NCBI RefSeq assembly: GCF_963678635.1
Contig: NC_087062.1
Span: forward strand, 35,120,052 to 35,184,051
Direction of reading: 5' to 3'
Source of the DNA: Symsagittifera roscoffensis
Lineage: Eukaryota > Xenacoelomorpha > Acoela > Convolutidae
Length of the DNA: 64,000 bases
Below are positions 41,568-52,121 of this stretch, in pieces. The notes under the pieces were generated by a model. That model had not been told where the DNA came from. It saw only the letters and a program-made list of their open reading frames with translations, and searched no databases. Numbering within the stretch: the stretch's first letter is position 1; the number at the start of each line of letters is the position of its first letter. The position numbers and the translations under genes are program-made.

Positions 41568-41954
41568 ATTTCACCCACTCAAGGAATCAGGAAAAAGGAC
41601 TAATTGTTGTGATAAACTTATTGAATAGTTTCATGTGATATGACGATAATGGTACGCTTGTAAGAAGAAGGGCACGGGACGGGATTTTAGAGACAAACTC
41701 GTCAAGCCGCGATACTCTCCCTCTATCCGGACACCACGGCCGGAACCTCCACCCCTAAAAACCAGGTTGTAACCGCTTTCATGACTTTTTTGTTATTTTG
41801 TTTTTAAATTCTATTTTTCTACAATCCACTTAAATCTAAAAAGAAGAAACACTTTAATTACTTTACCGAATAGTCAATGCATTAGTATAATTACAGTGTG
41901 AAGTTAATCTTAAGAAAAACTACAAAAATGAACGTTTAATTGCAAAATGATAAT
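41568..41954. other. Sequence between B and LTR fragment F, nothing recognised
   Basis: About 390 bases of AT-rich sequence outside element B. There is no reading frame of note, no similarity to other parts of the window that I can see, and no RNA gene. It is probably the old flank into which B inserted. Confidence 0.5.
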
Positions 41955-42157
41955 TGCAACAGTCGCCTACTTAAGTCACATTTGAGGCTAAGAAAAATAG
42001 GCCCTACTACCATTGGCTCAAGGTTCTGGGACACTACCTTCTTTTTTTTTTACCTCATTCAGCCGGAGCCAATTCGGTTTACTTCCGACATGAGACTACA
42101 AACCGTGTTACAGCTTAAAGGCTACTACCAAAATACCCCCCCCCTCCACTCTAGAAA
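41955..42157 (-). repeat. LTR fragment F of the B/C family
   Basis: Matches the first 210 bases of the B 5' LTR (40670-40880), including CGCCTACTT, GGCTCAAGG and the C-run at 42135-42144, then stops within the word CTCTAGAAA. Element D's LTR begins ten bases later, so D appears to have inserted into, and cut, this older LTR. Confidence 0.75.
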
Positions 42158-42167
42158 TTCGAATGTC

Positions 42168-42844
42168 TGTGACATTCGACCAGAATGGACGAAAATGCAA
42201 TTTCGGATTATTAGCAGCTAACCTTCCGAATTGGCAGTTCTAGAGGATTAACAGTGTTATTCAGACGATTGCACGAATCGTGAAGGCTAGAATATTCTGG
42301 TATTTTGAATTTTTAAAATTTCGAATGATGACGTCATATTTCCGAGAAGCGTCAAAAACGACCATTTTGGAAGAAATCTGAAATAAGAACAGAACAAACA
42401 ATAGTTGCGACGGCGACAACAACGATAATTTGCGATAAAAATAACCCGTTGATCTGGATTCATATTCTGACGATGAGAAGCTACGAGTTAAGGGAAAGGG
42501 TTGATCCATCTTCGATGGAGATGATGATTTTTATCTACTGAACAAAAACAATAGTAATATAATAACTAGTGTTAGCCCAGTTTCTAGGAGTGACCTCGTG
42601 GTCTGGGGATACGGAGACTCAGCCATGAGCTCACTATTTTGCATGTAAGTAAGTTAATTTGAGCGTTCTGGTCGAAGGCGGAGAACAGTAACGTTTTTGT
42701 CGACCCGATGTTGAAAAGACCACTAAAATAAATGGCTTTGGTAGAGACGGTGAAAAGCATGTAGAGCTTTGTTTAGACGCTGGCCAGTCGTTTTATAGCT
42801 TAGCTTTATTTTCCGTCGACATGTACTTCCGGGCGAATGTTATA
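42168..42844 (+). repeat. 5' LTR of element D (677 bp)
   Basis: Begins TGTGACATTCGACCAGAATGG and ends CGGGCGAATGTTATA, the reverse complement of the A LTR ends apart from a changed final CA. Internal words such as GGTTGATCCATCTTCG match A at about 14340. It is shorter than the A LTR by about 240 bases. Confidence 0.8.
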
Positions 42845-42899
42845 TAGATGTTTTTATGGCGCTCCTGGGGCGTTTTTCTTTTTTAATATCATGACCGGC
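42845..42899 (+). other. First 55 bases of D leader with candidate primer-binding site
   Basis: Contains TGGCGCTCCTGGGG at 42857-42870 and then a T-rich stretch and ATGACCGGC, all as in A in reverse (13994-13930). The leader is interrupted here by the reversed LTR at 42900. Confidence 0.65.
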
Positions 42900-43768
42900 T
42901 GTGCCAGTCGGTCATATTTGGAAGTTTGACCTTGAAGAACACAAAATACGTAATTTTGGGAGGAAATTTAATTTTTCAAAATATCGAATGGAGCCTGTCA
43001 TGCTCAACTTTCTCGCGAAAACTGAAAATCTCAGAAGTAGAAGATCAGAACATCCGAATTACAATCGCCTGAAAGTACCTAAAAAAGCAGCGGAAAATAC
43101 AAGGCGAGTAGAGCCGTCTTATCCTGAAATAGGAAGAGAAACGACTGTGGAAGAAGAATACAATTATTCGAACCGAACTAGATTGAACCCTCATTGGAAA
43201 GGTGGACAGCTGGGGTGTCCCAATGGTTCAGACTAAAACTTCATTACTAGAGTCAAAAACTCATTTCCCTTATTGAAACTAATTAGTATTAAACTTCTCT
43301 AGTTATCATAATTATTTCTCGAACTGCTCATTAATTTATTTACCTCTAATTCTCGAGTGTGCCGACATGTGAGTTCTCAATTTAGTTTTCTTGAGTGTGT
43401 TTTATGATTGTTATGTTGAGATAAGGAGAGTTTTAGGTTGATCCATCTGAAATGGATCAAAGTTCCACTGTCTAATAAAAAGTAACTGTGCGGATTGTTA
43501 CGACCCTGTTTTTAACGGCGTTCGTGTAATTTGGGGTATTTTGAGACCTAATTATGGGGACGTTCTTATTTTCTAGAATGGGGGGGTAGTTTGGTAGTGG
43601 CCTTTAAGCTGTAACGGGTTTTTAGTCTCATGTCGCAAGCGAACCGAATCGGCTCCGACCGTTTTGAGGTAGAAAACACGAGAGATAGTGTCCTTGACTC
43701 TTGAGCCAATGGTTACAGGGCCTATTCTTCTTAAGCCTCATATGTGACCGAAGTAGGCGACTGTGACA
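42900..43768 (+). repeat. Extra B/C-type LTR, head-to-head with element C
   Basis: Starts TGTGCCAGTCGGTCATA and ends AGGCGACTGTGACA, so it is a full-length LTR (869 bp) in the opposite orientation to C. It is separated from the C 3' LTR by only 58 bases. Its outer end abuts D's leader directly. Confidence 0.85.
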
Positions 43769-43826
43769 TAGTGTTTTTATGGCGCTCCTGGGTGGTTTTT
43801 TAGTGTTTTTGTATCTAAAAACACTA
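43769..43826. repeat. 58-bp spacer with short palindrome between two opposed LTRs
   Basis: It begins with the normal post-LTR sequence TAGTGTTTTTATGGCGCTCC, including the candidate primer-binding site (43780-43794), and ends with a perfect hairpin of TAGTGTTTTT and AAAAACACTA around a six-base loop. Together with the LTRs on both sides it forms a foldback with arms longer than 600 bases. Confidence 0.8.
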
Positions 43827-44436
43827 TGTAACAGTCGCCTACTTCGGTCACATATGAGGTTTAAGAAGAATAGGCCCTATAACTATTGGCTCAAGAGTCA
43901 GGGTCACTATCTCTCGTGTTTTTCTAATTCAAAACGGTCGGAGCCAATTCGGTTCGGTTGCGACATGAGACTAAACACCCGTNNNNNNNNNNNNNNNNNN
44001 NNNNNNNNNNNNNNNNNNNNNNNNNNNNNNNNNNNNNNNNNNNNNNNNNNNNNNNNNNNNNNNNNNNNNNNNNNNNNNNNNNNNNNNNNNNNNNNNNNNN
44101 NNNNNNNNNNNNNNNNNNNNNNNNNNNNNNNNNNNNNNNNNNNNNNNNNNNNNNNNNNNNNNNNNNNNNNNNNNNNNNNNNNCCTATTTCAGGGTAAGAC
44201 GGCTCTACTCGCGTTTATTTTGTATCTGGAAATTGCAAATAGCAATTTTCCGCTCCTTTTTTAGGTACTTTCAGGCAATTGTAATTCGGATGTTCTGATC
44301 TTCTACTTCTGAGATTTTCAGTTTTCGCGAGAAAGTTGACCATGTCAGGCTCAAATCGAAATTTTGAAAATCTAAATTTTCTCCCAAAATTACGCATTCC
44401 TCAAGGTCAAACTTCCAAATATGACCGACTGGCACA
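43827..44436 (-). repeat. 3' LTR of element C, containing an assembly gap
   Basis: Begins TGTAACAGTCGCCTACTTCGG and ends GACCGACTGGCACA. The 200 undetermined bases inside it bring it to 610 bases, against 815 for the other C LTR, so the true gap size may be about 400. Confidence 0.85.
43983..44182. other. Assembly gap (200 N)
   Basis: Exactly 200 N, which is probably a nominal gap size. It lies in one arm of the LTR palindrome, where assembly is difficult. Confidence 0.99.
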
Positions 44437-44564
44437 TACTCCCCGGACTCGACATCGATGTCCTCATCGCGTGTTGCCGCCTGCCAGTGAATCCTCAGAA
44501 TACCGAGTGTTGCTCAAGATACAGTGCCAGTGGTCATTTACGGAAGTTTGCAGCAGACTTAAGT
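44437..44564 (-). other. Element C 3' untranslated region and polypurine tract
   Basis: The element strand next to the LTR reads GTCCGGGGAGTA, as in B. The rest matches B 19799-19936 and ends at the ORF2 stop. Confidence 0.6.
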
Positions 44565-46164
44565 TTATCTACATCCCATTGCCTTTCGATGGGTCAGCAG
44601 AGGTCTCTTGAAGGCTTCCGGTCCTATCTCCGCCAGGAACTGTCGATATTCCTTCTGATATTTCTTCTTGTGATCCTTCGTCGCCATGTACAACCAAGAT
44701 GACAACGTCGCTCGAAACCACGGAAAGAAGCTAATGCGGCTCCACACGTGCCTGACTTCCATTGGTATGGCAAATACCTTGCATACAGTCTCAAACAACT
44801 CGAGTCTCCTGTTGTAGTCTATCGCGTGTATTCGCCGTAGGTGTCTTCGACTCCCTATACTTCGTCAAATTTTCTTCGATCCATCGTAACGCCAACATCG
44901 TGCTTACTACCAAGATGGTCACCTTCTGCTGATGATCGGGTAACCCGATTGACCGAATTTCTTCTACATCCCACACTAGGCAAAAGTTTGTGTGCTCCGG
45001 GTACCACACTGTCTGTGCCAAGCAGTGGCATGGGCATTCCCCATGTGTAATTTCTGTGCTTCGGAGATTGCGTTCCCCCGAGGCTTCCAGCAGAGGCTCC
45101 AGTTCCATCATCTTCTCGTGCACCACATCATCTTCCTCCGGCATTGGGACATTACCCATCGGCTTCCCGATGGCATTCTGTTTCTCAAAATCGCTCCTAT
45201 TTTCATCTCCCAAGCTCAAGAGTTCTTCTCCCCAGATTTCACTCAAGTCATCTCTTTGTGCCTTCGGCACCGTTCCCAGGATCTTCCTCAACAGTCTGTG
45301 TGAGTGATGCGACATTCGAGCTAGCCGTACGCACTTGGGTACCGAGAAGGCCTTATCCACTAGTATCCTTTGGCTGGATATCTCCACCATTGCCATGTGC
45401 AATGGATAATGGCTCCCACATACGTTGACCATTACTGATCCCACCTGAGACTTTGCATTTACCGGCAGGCCATAAGCTTCGCTCACTGGAAATCCCATCT
45501 CCCTTGGATCCAGTAGCTTGTCCACCACCCTCAACTGTGCAGGAGTCGCCAATCTGATTCTGGCGATACTTGTCCTGTGCTTAGGTGGCTCCACTATGAG
45601 TCCCGGACTCCCCAGCAACTTGAGAAGTCTGTAGTTTATCGGTCCCATGACTGATTTTGTGGGAATCCCAGTCAGATCAGCCGTCTTCATCATTCTTGCT
45701 CTTGAGAAAAATGCTTCGTGGCCCTTTAGCCAGTCTACCCACTGGTGTCGACTCAAGTCCTCGTGTGACACATGCTTGAGCCCCAGGACTTCTGCCAACT
45801 CTTGTCTGCATTCCAGATCCTCTAGGTCCAACTCCTTCACCTTCTCCAAATGCAGCCTCCGACTTGCCTCCACTGTCTTCTCTACTCTCTTATCCTCTAC
45901 CACTACCACTGAGGATACCACTGAACTCTGGGGCGTTGATGACTCCGCTTCTTCAGCTTCCATTGGCGTGGAACCCGGTAGCCTGGTCAGGCTGCTTCTC
46001 GAGCTGTCTCTTGAGTTGACTCCCGCTCCTAGGCGACTGGACAGGGGTCTTGTGGCAAGAAAAGGGGGATTTGGGTGTGGACCGAATGTGAATCGGGCCG
46101 TCTCAAGCAAGTCTGCCTCCAACTCATTTATGTGCCTCTGGAAGACATCATTCAACCACTCCAC
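44565..46164 (-). pseudogene. ORF2 of element C, C-terminal part
   Basis: Frame 46164-44791 (457 codons) and frame 44798-44565 together form the end of ORF2, with a frameshift between them near 44795. It begins right after the SGNH block V (EWLNDVFQRHINELEADLL), passes GPINYRLLKLLGSPGLIVEP and then at about 45500 jumps from LLDPRE to MGFPVSEAYGLP, parts that are 6 kb apart in B. It goes on with SEIWGEELLSLGDENRSDFE and ends with FFPWFRATLSSWLYMATKDH and a TAG. I recognise no known domain after the SGNH part. The joined reading frame across the deletion is kept, so the short form could have been functional before it decayed. Confidence 0.65.
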
Positions 46165-47876
46165 GCCCCTAGGCCGGTCGAAGTGGATTCCATCTGAGGA
46201 CGCATCCTCTGGAAGGACTGCTCCATCTGGTCGGCTACGTCCAACAACCTGATGAGGAGAACGCTCCTTTGATGTATCTGCTTGATTATCCCGTTCAGGA
46301 CCCGCACTTTCTCGTTCATCTCCATCGCATGTTGGTCAGCCATCATGTTGTAAGGGATTGTGCAAACGGTGAGTATGGCGGGATCCATCTGAATCCGCAA
46401 CTCCTCCAAGATGCAGCTCACTTTGTCGTGTAGTTTCATGACTTTCCTTAATCCCCCTCTGGACACATCATTGGTCCCCGTCATTAGGGTCACGATGTAC
46501 ATCTTAGCCATCCCTACCATCCTGAGTGATGCCAACATCTGCGGCGTTGCGGCCCCGGAAAAACTCAAGACTCCAGTCTGCAAGTGCGACTGGATTCGGG
46601 TCAGCACCCGTATCAGGCTGTCACCTACGATCAGATGAACTGCACCCTCAGGTATTCGCGGCTGTGTGTAGTATTCAGCCCAGGACGCATCTTGGAAGCA
46701 ATCCCTTCTCGCCCGCTGCGCCGCGTTCCAATCCATGCGATTGTGCCGTTGGTATCTGCCCTCCGTGTTCTTCTTGTAGCTTGCGATTACCACGCTCCTG
46801 ACCGGTTGCTCTCTCCAAGTCGGGGGTACCTCCGCTCGAGCTGGACTTTCGTGACTTCTCAGCTGTAGCCTCTCGTGTAATTCTTTAAGACGCGACGAGC
46901 TACCGCTCACCTGACTACTGCTCGTGGTTGAGCTCGGGGTGTACCCCGGCAGTGCCACGTCCATCAACGGGCGTATCGGTTGCGTCGTCTCTGAACCACG
47001 CAGGGAGGATGCTGACTCGGTTGGTATCCATACTTCCAGCCCCTCGTTTATGTGTTCTTGAGCCGCACGGTCCAAGTTGAACCTTCCTTTTGACCGGGGA
47101 GCCTCATCCACCTCCATACACGACTCCGGCCTTGAGCTCGCAACTGCTCGTTCCGTCGTCCTGGTTTCCTTTTGCTTTTGTTGGTCGAGCTCTCGTTGTC
47201 GCCTCTGGATCCTTTCAAGTTCCGACTTCAACTGCTCGCAGTTCGCCGCGTTCTCTCGTACGCTCTGCTCTTGCTGGTGCTCCGCTTTCAACATATCAAG
47301 GTCACGACGCGCCTGGTCCCTCTCAAGGATCGCCTGGTCCCTCTCCAGATTCGCTTGATTTCTCTCGAGTTTCGCGCTATCCCGGCCAAGATTCGCTTTG
47401 TTCTTTTCCCTCTGCGCCCTCTCAAGTTCCCTCTTCAGGTTGCTGAGGTCAGGATACTCCTCTTCCGTTTGTTGTGCTCTCGTCATAGAAGGCGGCCTGC
47501 TCGTGGACTGGCTAGCCGATCTTGCTGACGGTCTGACCGGCAATGGGAATTCTCCCGCGCCGTACTCAGTGTTGTTGCCTAAGCCATGATTCCTCGCCAA
47601 AACGAATCCTCTCACCCCTCCATCCACGTTCCAGGATAGCCATCTCGTCTGTTCCTGATTGGATATTCCTTCCGTGGTGTAGCCGACCATCAGGACAGCT
47701 TCGGTCGCGGATTCCCTGCACTCACCTTGCTCCTCTTGTTGCAGGATGACATTCAACCTCACTGCCATCCTCTTGTCCACTTGGGTGTAGTCCAGGTCCC
47801 TCAAACGCCTGTACAGCTCATCGAGCGTCTGCCTCTTTAGTGCCGCAGGCATGGACTTCCAAAATCGATCTGCCAT
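46152..47876 (-). pseudogene. ORF2 of element C: N-terminal domain, coiled coil, SGNH/GDSL hydrolase
   Basis: The ATG at 47876 opens 574 codons. Residues 1-80 are the family N-terminal domain (MADRFWKSMPAAL, TEAVLMVGYTTEG). About 150-250 form a long coiled coil (ANLERDQAILERDQARRDL). An SGNH hydrolase follows from about 410: HLIVGDSLIRVLTRI (block I, Ser), MTGTNDVSRGG near 468 (block III, Asn), VCTIPYNMM near 510, and SDGIHF (block V, Asp-His), which is in the other frame at about 46190 because of a one-base shift just before. Apart from that shift the domain is complete. SGNH proteins are usually esterases or lipases; none is a standard part of gypsy elements. There is no signal peptide, so action inside the cell or particle is likely. 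Confidence 0.8.
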
Positions 47877-48337
47877 TTTTACTATTTCTAGATTATCTCG
47901 CGCACCAACTAACTCGTGAATTATCGTACCAACTCGAGTACTTGAGAAATCTCTTCCGAACGTTTCTGGTCGTGAACTTTGTTCAAGACGTTCTAATCCC
48001 TTTCCAATGAGTGTGTTTCAGTCGTCAATTTTGGTTTGATCAAATCAATCTGAAAGTAAAATCCACTTTTTAGACTAAGGTGTCATATTCCTAACCTAAA
48101 AACCCCCCCATTATTATAGTTAAAACCTTATCCCTCCGTCCGTTTTACTAAAATAATTCAATTGGAAGTTTTTAAGAGCATGCAGATTCATCTAAGGTTT
48201 TAGCACCATCATTTTTTATATTATAATTGTCATGCCAATCACGTTAAAATCCACCTACCTGCCCCGAGGTCCCCATGTACCCTTACTCAAGATCCACATG
48301 TACCCCCAACTCGAGACCCCCGTTGTCCACTCGTAGC
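47877..48337 (-). other. Element C spacer between polyprotein and ORF2
   Basis: Non-coding. The stretch from 48035 to 48215 is conserved with B (29160-29375), with AATAATTCAATTGGAAG and TTAAAACCTTATCC. The GTACCA repeat seen in B is reduced to one or two units near 47920. Confidence 0.55.
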
Positions 48338-49807
48338 TCAGGTGATACTCAAGTAGTACTTCTTATGTAGGTGTACTATTATCTCTGTTTCTGCGAAGAC
48401 CACGTGTAGGATGGCATACAACTCCCTTGGGCTCAACTAGCCCCTATTTGGGCCATAAACTGGCATCGAGACCTCCACTATCCCTCTTTCAATCATGAAA
48501 TCTCTCAGTCTCGTTAGTGCTAACATCACGTGCTCAAGATCTATCGTATTCCTTTCATTGACCCTCGTAACTAGAAAGCGCAGGTATTTGCCCGGGACTT
48601 GTGCCACTGATGGGGGAAGCGCAGCCATTCCTCCCAACCCTGGTCTCTGTCTGAACAGAAACTCCACGTTCTGGTATTCTCTTTTGAAGTCGCCCTCTAG
48701 TCTCGATTTGAAGCTCATGTCCGCCGTTATACAGATCGCGCTAGTCCTGTCTGACAGAATGAAAACGCTCTCCGTTATTAGGATGTTCTCCGAGTATTCA
48801 TTGGGGATTTCAAATTTCGTTTTGAAATTTCGTCCTATGGTAGGTTCAGCTTCTTCCTCGCCCAGTTCTAGTCCGTTGGACTCTCTTATTTCCCTCAGTT
48901 TCTTTATCATCAAATTTTCGGTGTGGGTAAGTCCTACCCCCACTCCCCGGACAAAAATATTTATCGACGTCCCCGTCGATGATACTTGGTCTAAATTATC
49001 TGGGGGTATTTCTAGCGGCTTGTCGGTTGCTGTACAACCGAAGAGGGGATCTTCCGTTTTCACATGTTGTTCTGCTGACACGTCGACCTGCTGGATGCTT
49101 AGCCCTTCACCTTCTTCGCTCTTGACCCCACGCATCCACTCTCGTATTCTCAGGTTCGTGTTCTCCCTCCTCTATATCTCGCTCTGCTCCAGATCTGTTT
49201 CTTGTTCTGGTGTGGAGTAGTCCTCTTTTGGGTAGTGTTCACTGTCGTTGATGATTTGCCATTCATCGTCTGCCACCAATTCTCCCACACTCAGTAACTC
49301 GTTGCCCACTTCATCAGGCCTTATTTTGTCAATTAAGAAGTCATCCCCGTACCTATTGTACCTCATGCCTGTCCGTTTACGATTACCGCTCCTGGTTCCT
49401 GCTGTTATCGGCAAGTCTGGTTCCGTCCACTTTGGCACCTCGTCCTGCTCCGGATCGTTCCAGTCTTCTTCCACAAAAGATTCTGCCTCTGAATCCGCTT
49501 CTACCTTTTCATTGTCGTCCAAACTCAAGCCCTCGTTGCCATCGTTTTTCTCTCTGGTGCCTTTTTCATTCACCTCGCAAGCTGGTTCCACCAATAGGTA
49601 CTCGAGCCCCTCCATGTTGTGCGGTACGCACCAGTCTTCTGGGGATGGGACATGAGGTTTCAAGTTTTCATAATGCGCTGCACGCCCCGTACTCAAGCGA
49701 TAAAACCGTCCTTGCTGGTGCACTTCCGTTATCATGAACGGTCCTCTCCATTTATTGAGTAGTTTTTTTGTACCTTTGGGAGGTATGACATTCTGGAAGA
49801 CCCACAC
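48338..49807 (-). pseudogene. Polyprotein C-terminus of element C with macrodomain-like region
   Basis: Frames 49807-49172 and 49135-48437 carry the GPY/F-like WRGPFMITEV, an acidic linker (VEADSEAESFVEEDWNDP) and the macrodomain-like region (from about 48795: LITESVFILSDRTSAICITA, GKYLRFLVTRVNE, EVSMPVYGPNRG). A TAG at 48437 stops it, but the same frame continues LSPRELYA to the true TGA at 48338, ending HKKYYLSI like A. VYGPNRG replaces the VYDPNRG of A and B. Another break lies near 49150. The domain is recognisable and conserved in layout with A and B. Confidence 0.7.
48921..48960 (-). promoter_or_regulatory. 40-nt identical island at macrodomain boundary (element C copy)
   Basis: Third copy of the island, identical to A and B over 40 bases, with GTCCGGGGAGTGGGGGTAGG on the element strand and the neighbouring ATCGAC/GTCGAT hairpin. 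Confidence 0.55.
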
Positions 49808-49810
49808 GTA

Positions 49811-50584
49811 CTAGCCCACAGCGTATGGTTTCGCTTGTAGTATCTTTTCATCGTATTTCTTGCGCTGTCTCATTTGTGCTTGCGCAGTATTCCTCCTGCA
49901 GAGCTCGTTTAATTCCTGCTGTCTCCTAATTGCTTCTTTCACATAAGCTTGAGGCGACGTCTTCTTCCCTTCGGAATCCGGGTAAAAGAATGTTAGTGTC
50001 ATCGCTCTTTCCTGGCCCGTCAACATCATGAAGGGACTGATTCCTGTTGTTGAGTGTTGCGTACTGTTGTACGCCCCTACCACCTGCGGCAGATACCTAT
50101 CCCAATCCGTCATGTACCTTGAGCAGTATACCCTCAGCATGTTCACCAACGTTCTATTCTGCCTCTCCACCAACCCGTTGGTCTGGGGATGGTAGGTCGT
50201 TGAGTGCGCTTGAGCTATGTGAGACCTCTTCATCAATTCTTTCGTCAATTCCCCCACGAAGGCTTTCCCGTTGTCCGACTGAAATGTCATGGGACAGCCA
50301 TACCGTGATATCCAATGTGTTATCAGGTGGTCACAAGTTTCCTCTGCCGAGGATGTCTGACACGGCACCGCTTCCGCCAGCTTTGTGAAGTGATCTATTA
50401 TGACTAGTATCTGGTTATATCCTGACTCTGTCATACAGATCTTTTGGTGATCTATTTGCACGACGTCGTTGAACTCCGAGCTGTCAACGAACCTGAGTGG
50501 GAACTTCATCTTCCTTGGGTCTTTCAGTTGCAGGCATGCTAGGAATGCTTTCACCCATCTCTCGCAAGCTTTCCTTAACCCCAA
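49811..50584 (-). pseudogene. Integrase of element C
   Basis: Open for 257 codons from inside the zinc module (ACERWVKAFLACLQ, where the first cysteine of the CC pair has become phenylalanine) through VQIDHQKICM, FQSDNGKAF and HPQTNGLVERQN, so all three catalytic residues remain. A TAG at 49811 cuts it from the GPY/F-like part, and the HH half of the zinc module lies upstream in another frame near 50640. It is inactive as it stands. Confidence 0.85.
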
Positions 50585-50637
50585 TCAAACCTGTGAATTA
50601 TTCTCTGTTGCACCTTGTCTATCCCCTGGTGCCCCAT

Positions 50638-51962
50638 TTAATCGTGCGATCTGAATAACACTTCGGTCTGATACAACTGTGGCAATATGATGAGGTTATG
50701 CTTGTGCAATATCTTCTCCTCATCCTTTTTCTTGCACGCTACCACCCCATCAGCCGTGTGATAGAGTAAATCCTTCCTTTCTTTGTAAAACTGGCTCAAG
50801 ATCTTGTAGCTGTCTTGTTCCAGGTCCCTCTTCTTTTTGGACCCCGTCCGGATCCATTTGGAGAGGTTACTTCTCATCTTGTCATTCTTTTGGGCCTTAT
50901 TAGATCCGACAGCCTATATCTCGCCTTCACATGTTCCTTTAGTGCCATTATCTGACCATTCATTTCCCCCGGGTTGTGGATGTCATCTTTCAGCTTTACG
51001 CACACTATCCTTTTCATGATCTTTCTATCGTCTTCTGGCACCAGATTTGTTCTGACATTCGAGTTGCATGATAGTTCCCTGAGCGGTTTCCTCGATACCG
51101 CTATTTTCTCAAGTTCTTCACCTCCTTGCATTTCTTGCTGATCCAAGTTGTATGTTCCTGATGAGGGATCCGTCTGCAGCTCCCTGTCGCGGTGTCTCAT
51201 CTTCTCCTCCGCCAGTATCATGCACAGACTATCTTGGTCGTCGCTGCTGCTCTCCGAATCTTCATCCCATTCTTCACACTCCCCGGACAATTTTTCTTCT
51301 ACAGCATCTTCCTCCACTGTGGGCCACTCCCCGGACTCTTGTCCTAGTCCAAGGTGTTCAGCCTCCTACTTAAATGCCACTTTCTTCTTCCTAACCCGGG
51401 TCCGCTCAAGTATGTCATCAGGGATTTTGTCAACCAGTGACTGCACGACTTCTTTCCCATCAGGATTATTCACTTCTAAGGAGTTTTTACCGACAACTGT
51501 CCCACTCCTTTGCAGTATCGTGACTTCCGGTTCCTCCTTATCTCTTCCTTCGATCACGGGTTTATCATCTGCCAGTTTCTCGAGTAATCTCATCAAGTCC
51601 TCATCTATCTGTGCCTCTCCAGTTTCTACCTGGTTGAGATCAAGGCCCTTCGCCTTGAGTGTCTCTCTCACAATTTTTGACTTGAGCATTATCCATATGG
51701 GCATCCCTCGGGTCTTCTTCAAGATTGTTTTCCCTGGAGGCTCTTTTGGTATTTCGGGGTGATCCTGTATCGGTTTGCCTGACTTGTCGAGCCATCTCTT
51801 GAGTGGAAGACTATCATACGTTTCCTTATCCATGAAGGAGAAGCCCTGTTTTATTTCCGGCCTATTCGCCTCCCTCTGTTCCTGTCTTTCGTAGAACTCC
51901 GTCTTCTTACTCAAGCTATCGGCATTTTGATGTTTGTCCCTTGTTCTGTGCTCAATTATCAT
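50638..51962 (-). pseudogene. RNase H end and pre-integrase spacer of element C
   Basis: Frames 51962-51366, 51317-50874 and 50877-50638 carry DKHQNADSLSKKTEFYERQE (RNase H C-terminus), a charged spacer and the approach to the integrase zinc module (GVVACKKKDEEKILHKHN). GTCCGGGGAGT copies lie at 51278-51288 and 51325-51335. A stop at 51366 and shifts near 50875 break it. The spacer is much longer than in ordinary gypsy elements and its role is unknown. Confidence 0.75.
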
Positions 51963-52121
51963 AATGTAACCGTCCAGGCGAACTATTTACCTCCCAATGT
52001 AGCTCTGGTACATTGAGTACGTCTTCAGCTAGCTGAGTACCCTGTTGTCGACTCGCAGCTTGAATGGCTCACTGCCTAGGTATGCTCTATATTTCTCGAC
52101 AAAGGTAACCACCGCGAACAT

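Noticed and set aside
41568-41954. Possible host gene or RNA gene between B and fragment F
   Set aside because: No reading frame, tRNA-like fold or repeated similarity could be seen.
43779-44264. Open frame running through the assembly gap
   Set aside because: It consists mainly of undetermined bases and LTR sequence.
45460-45530. The 6-kb ORF2 segment of B as an intron
   Set aside because: No GT-AG borders at the joint; the segment itself is coding-like; a short shared word at the joint fits deletion.
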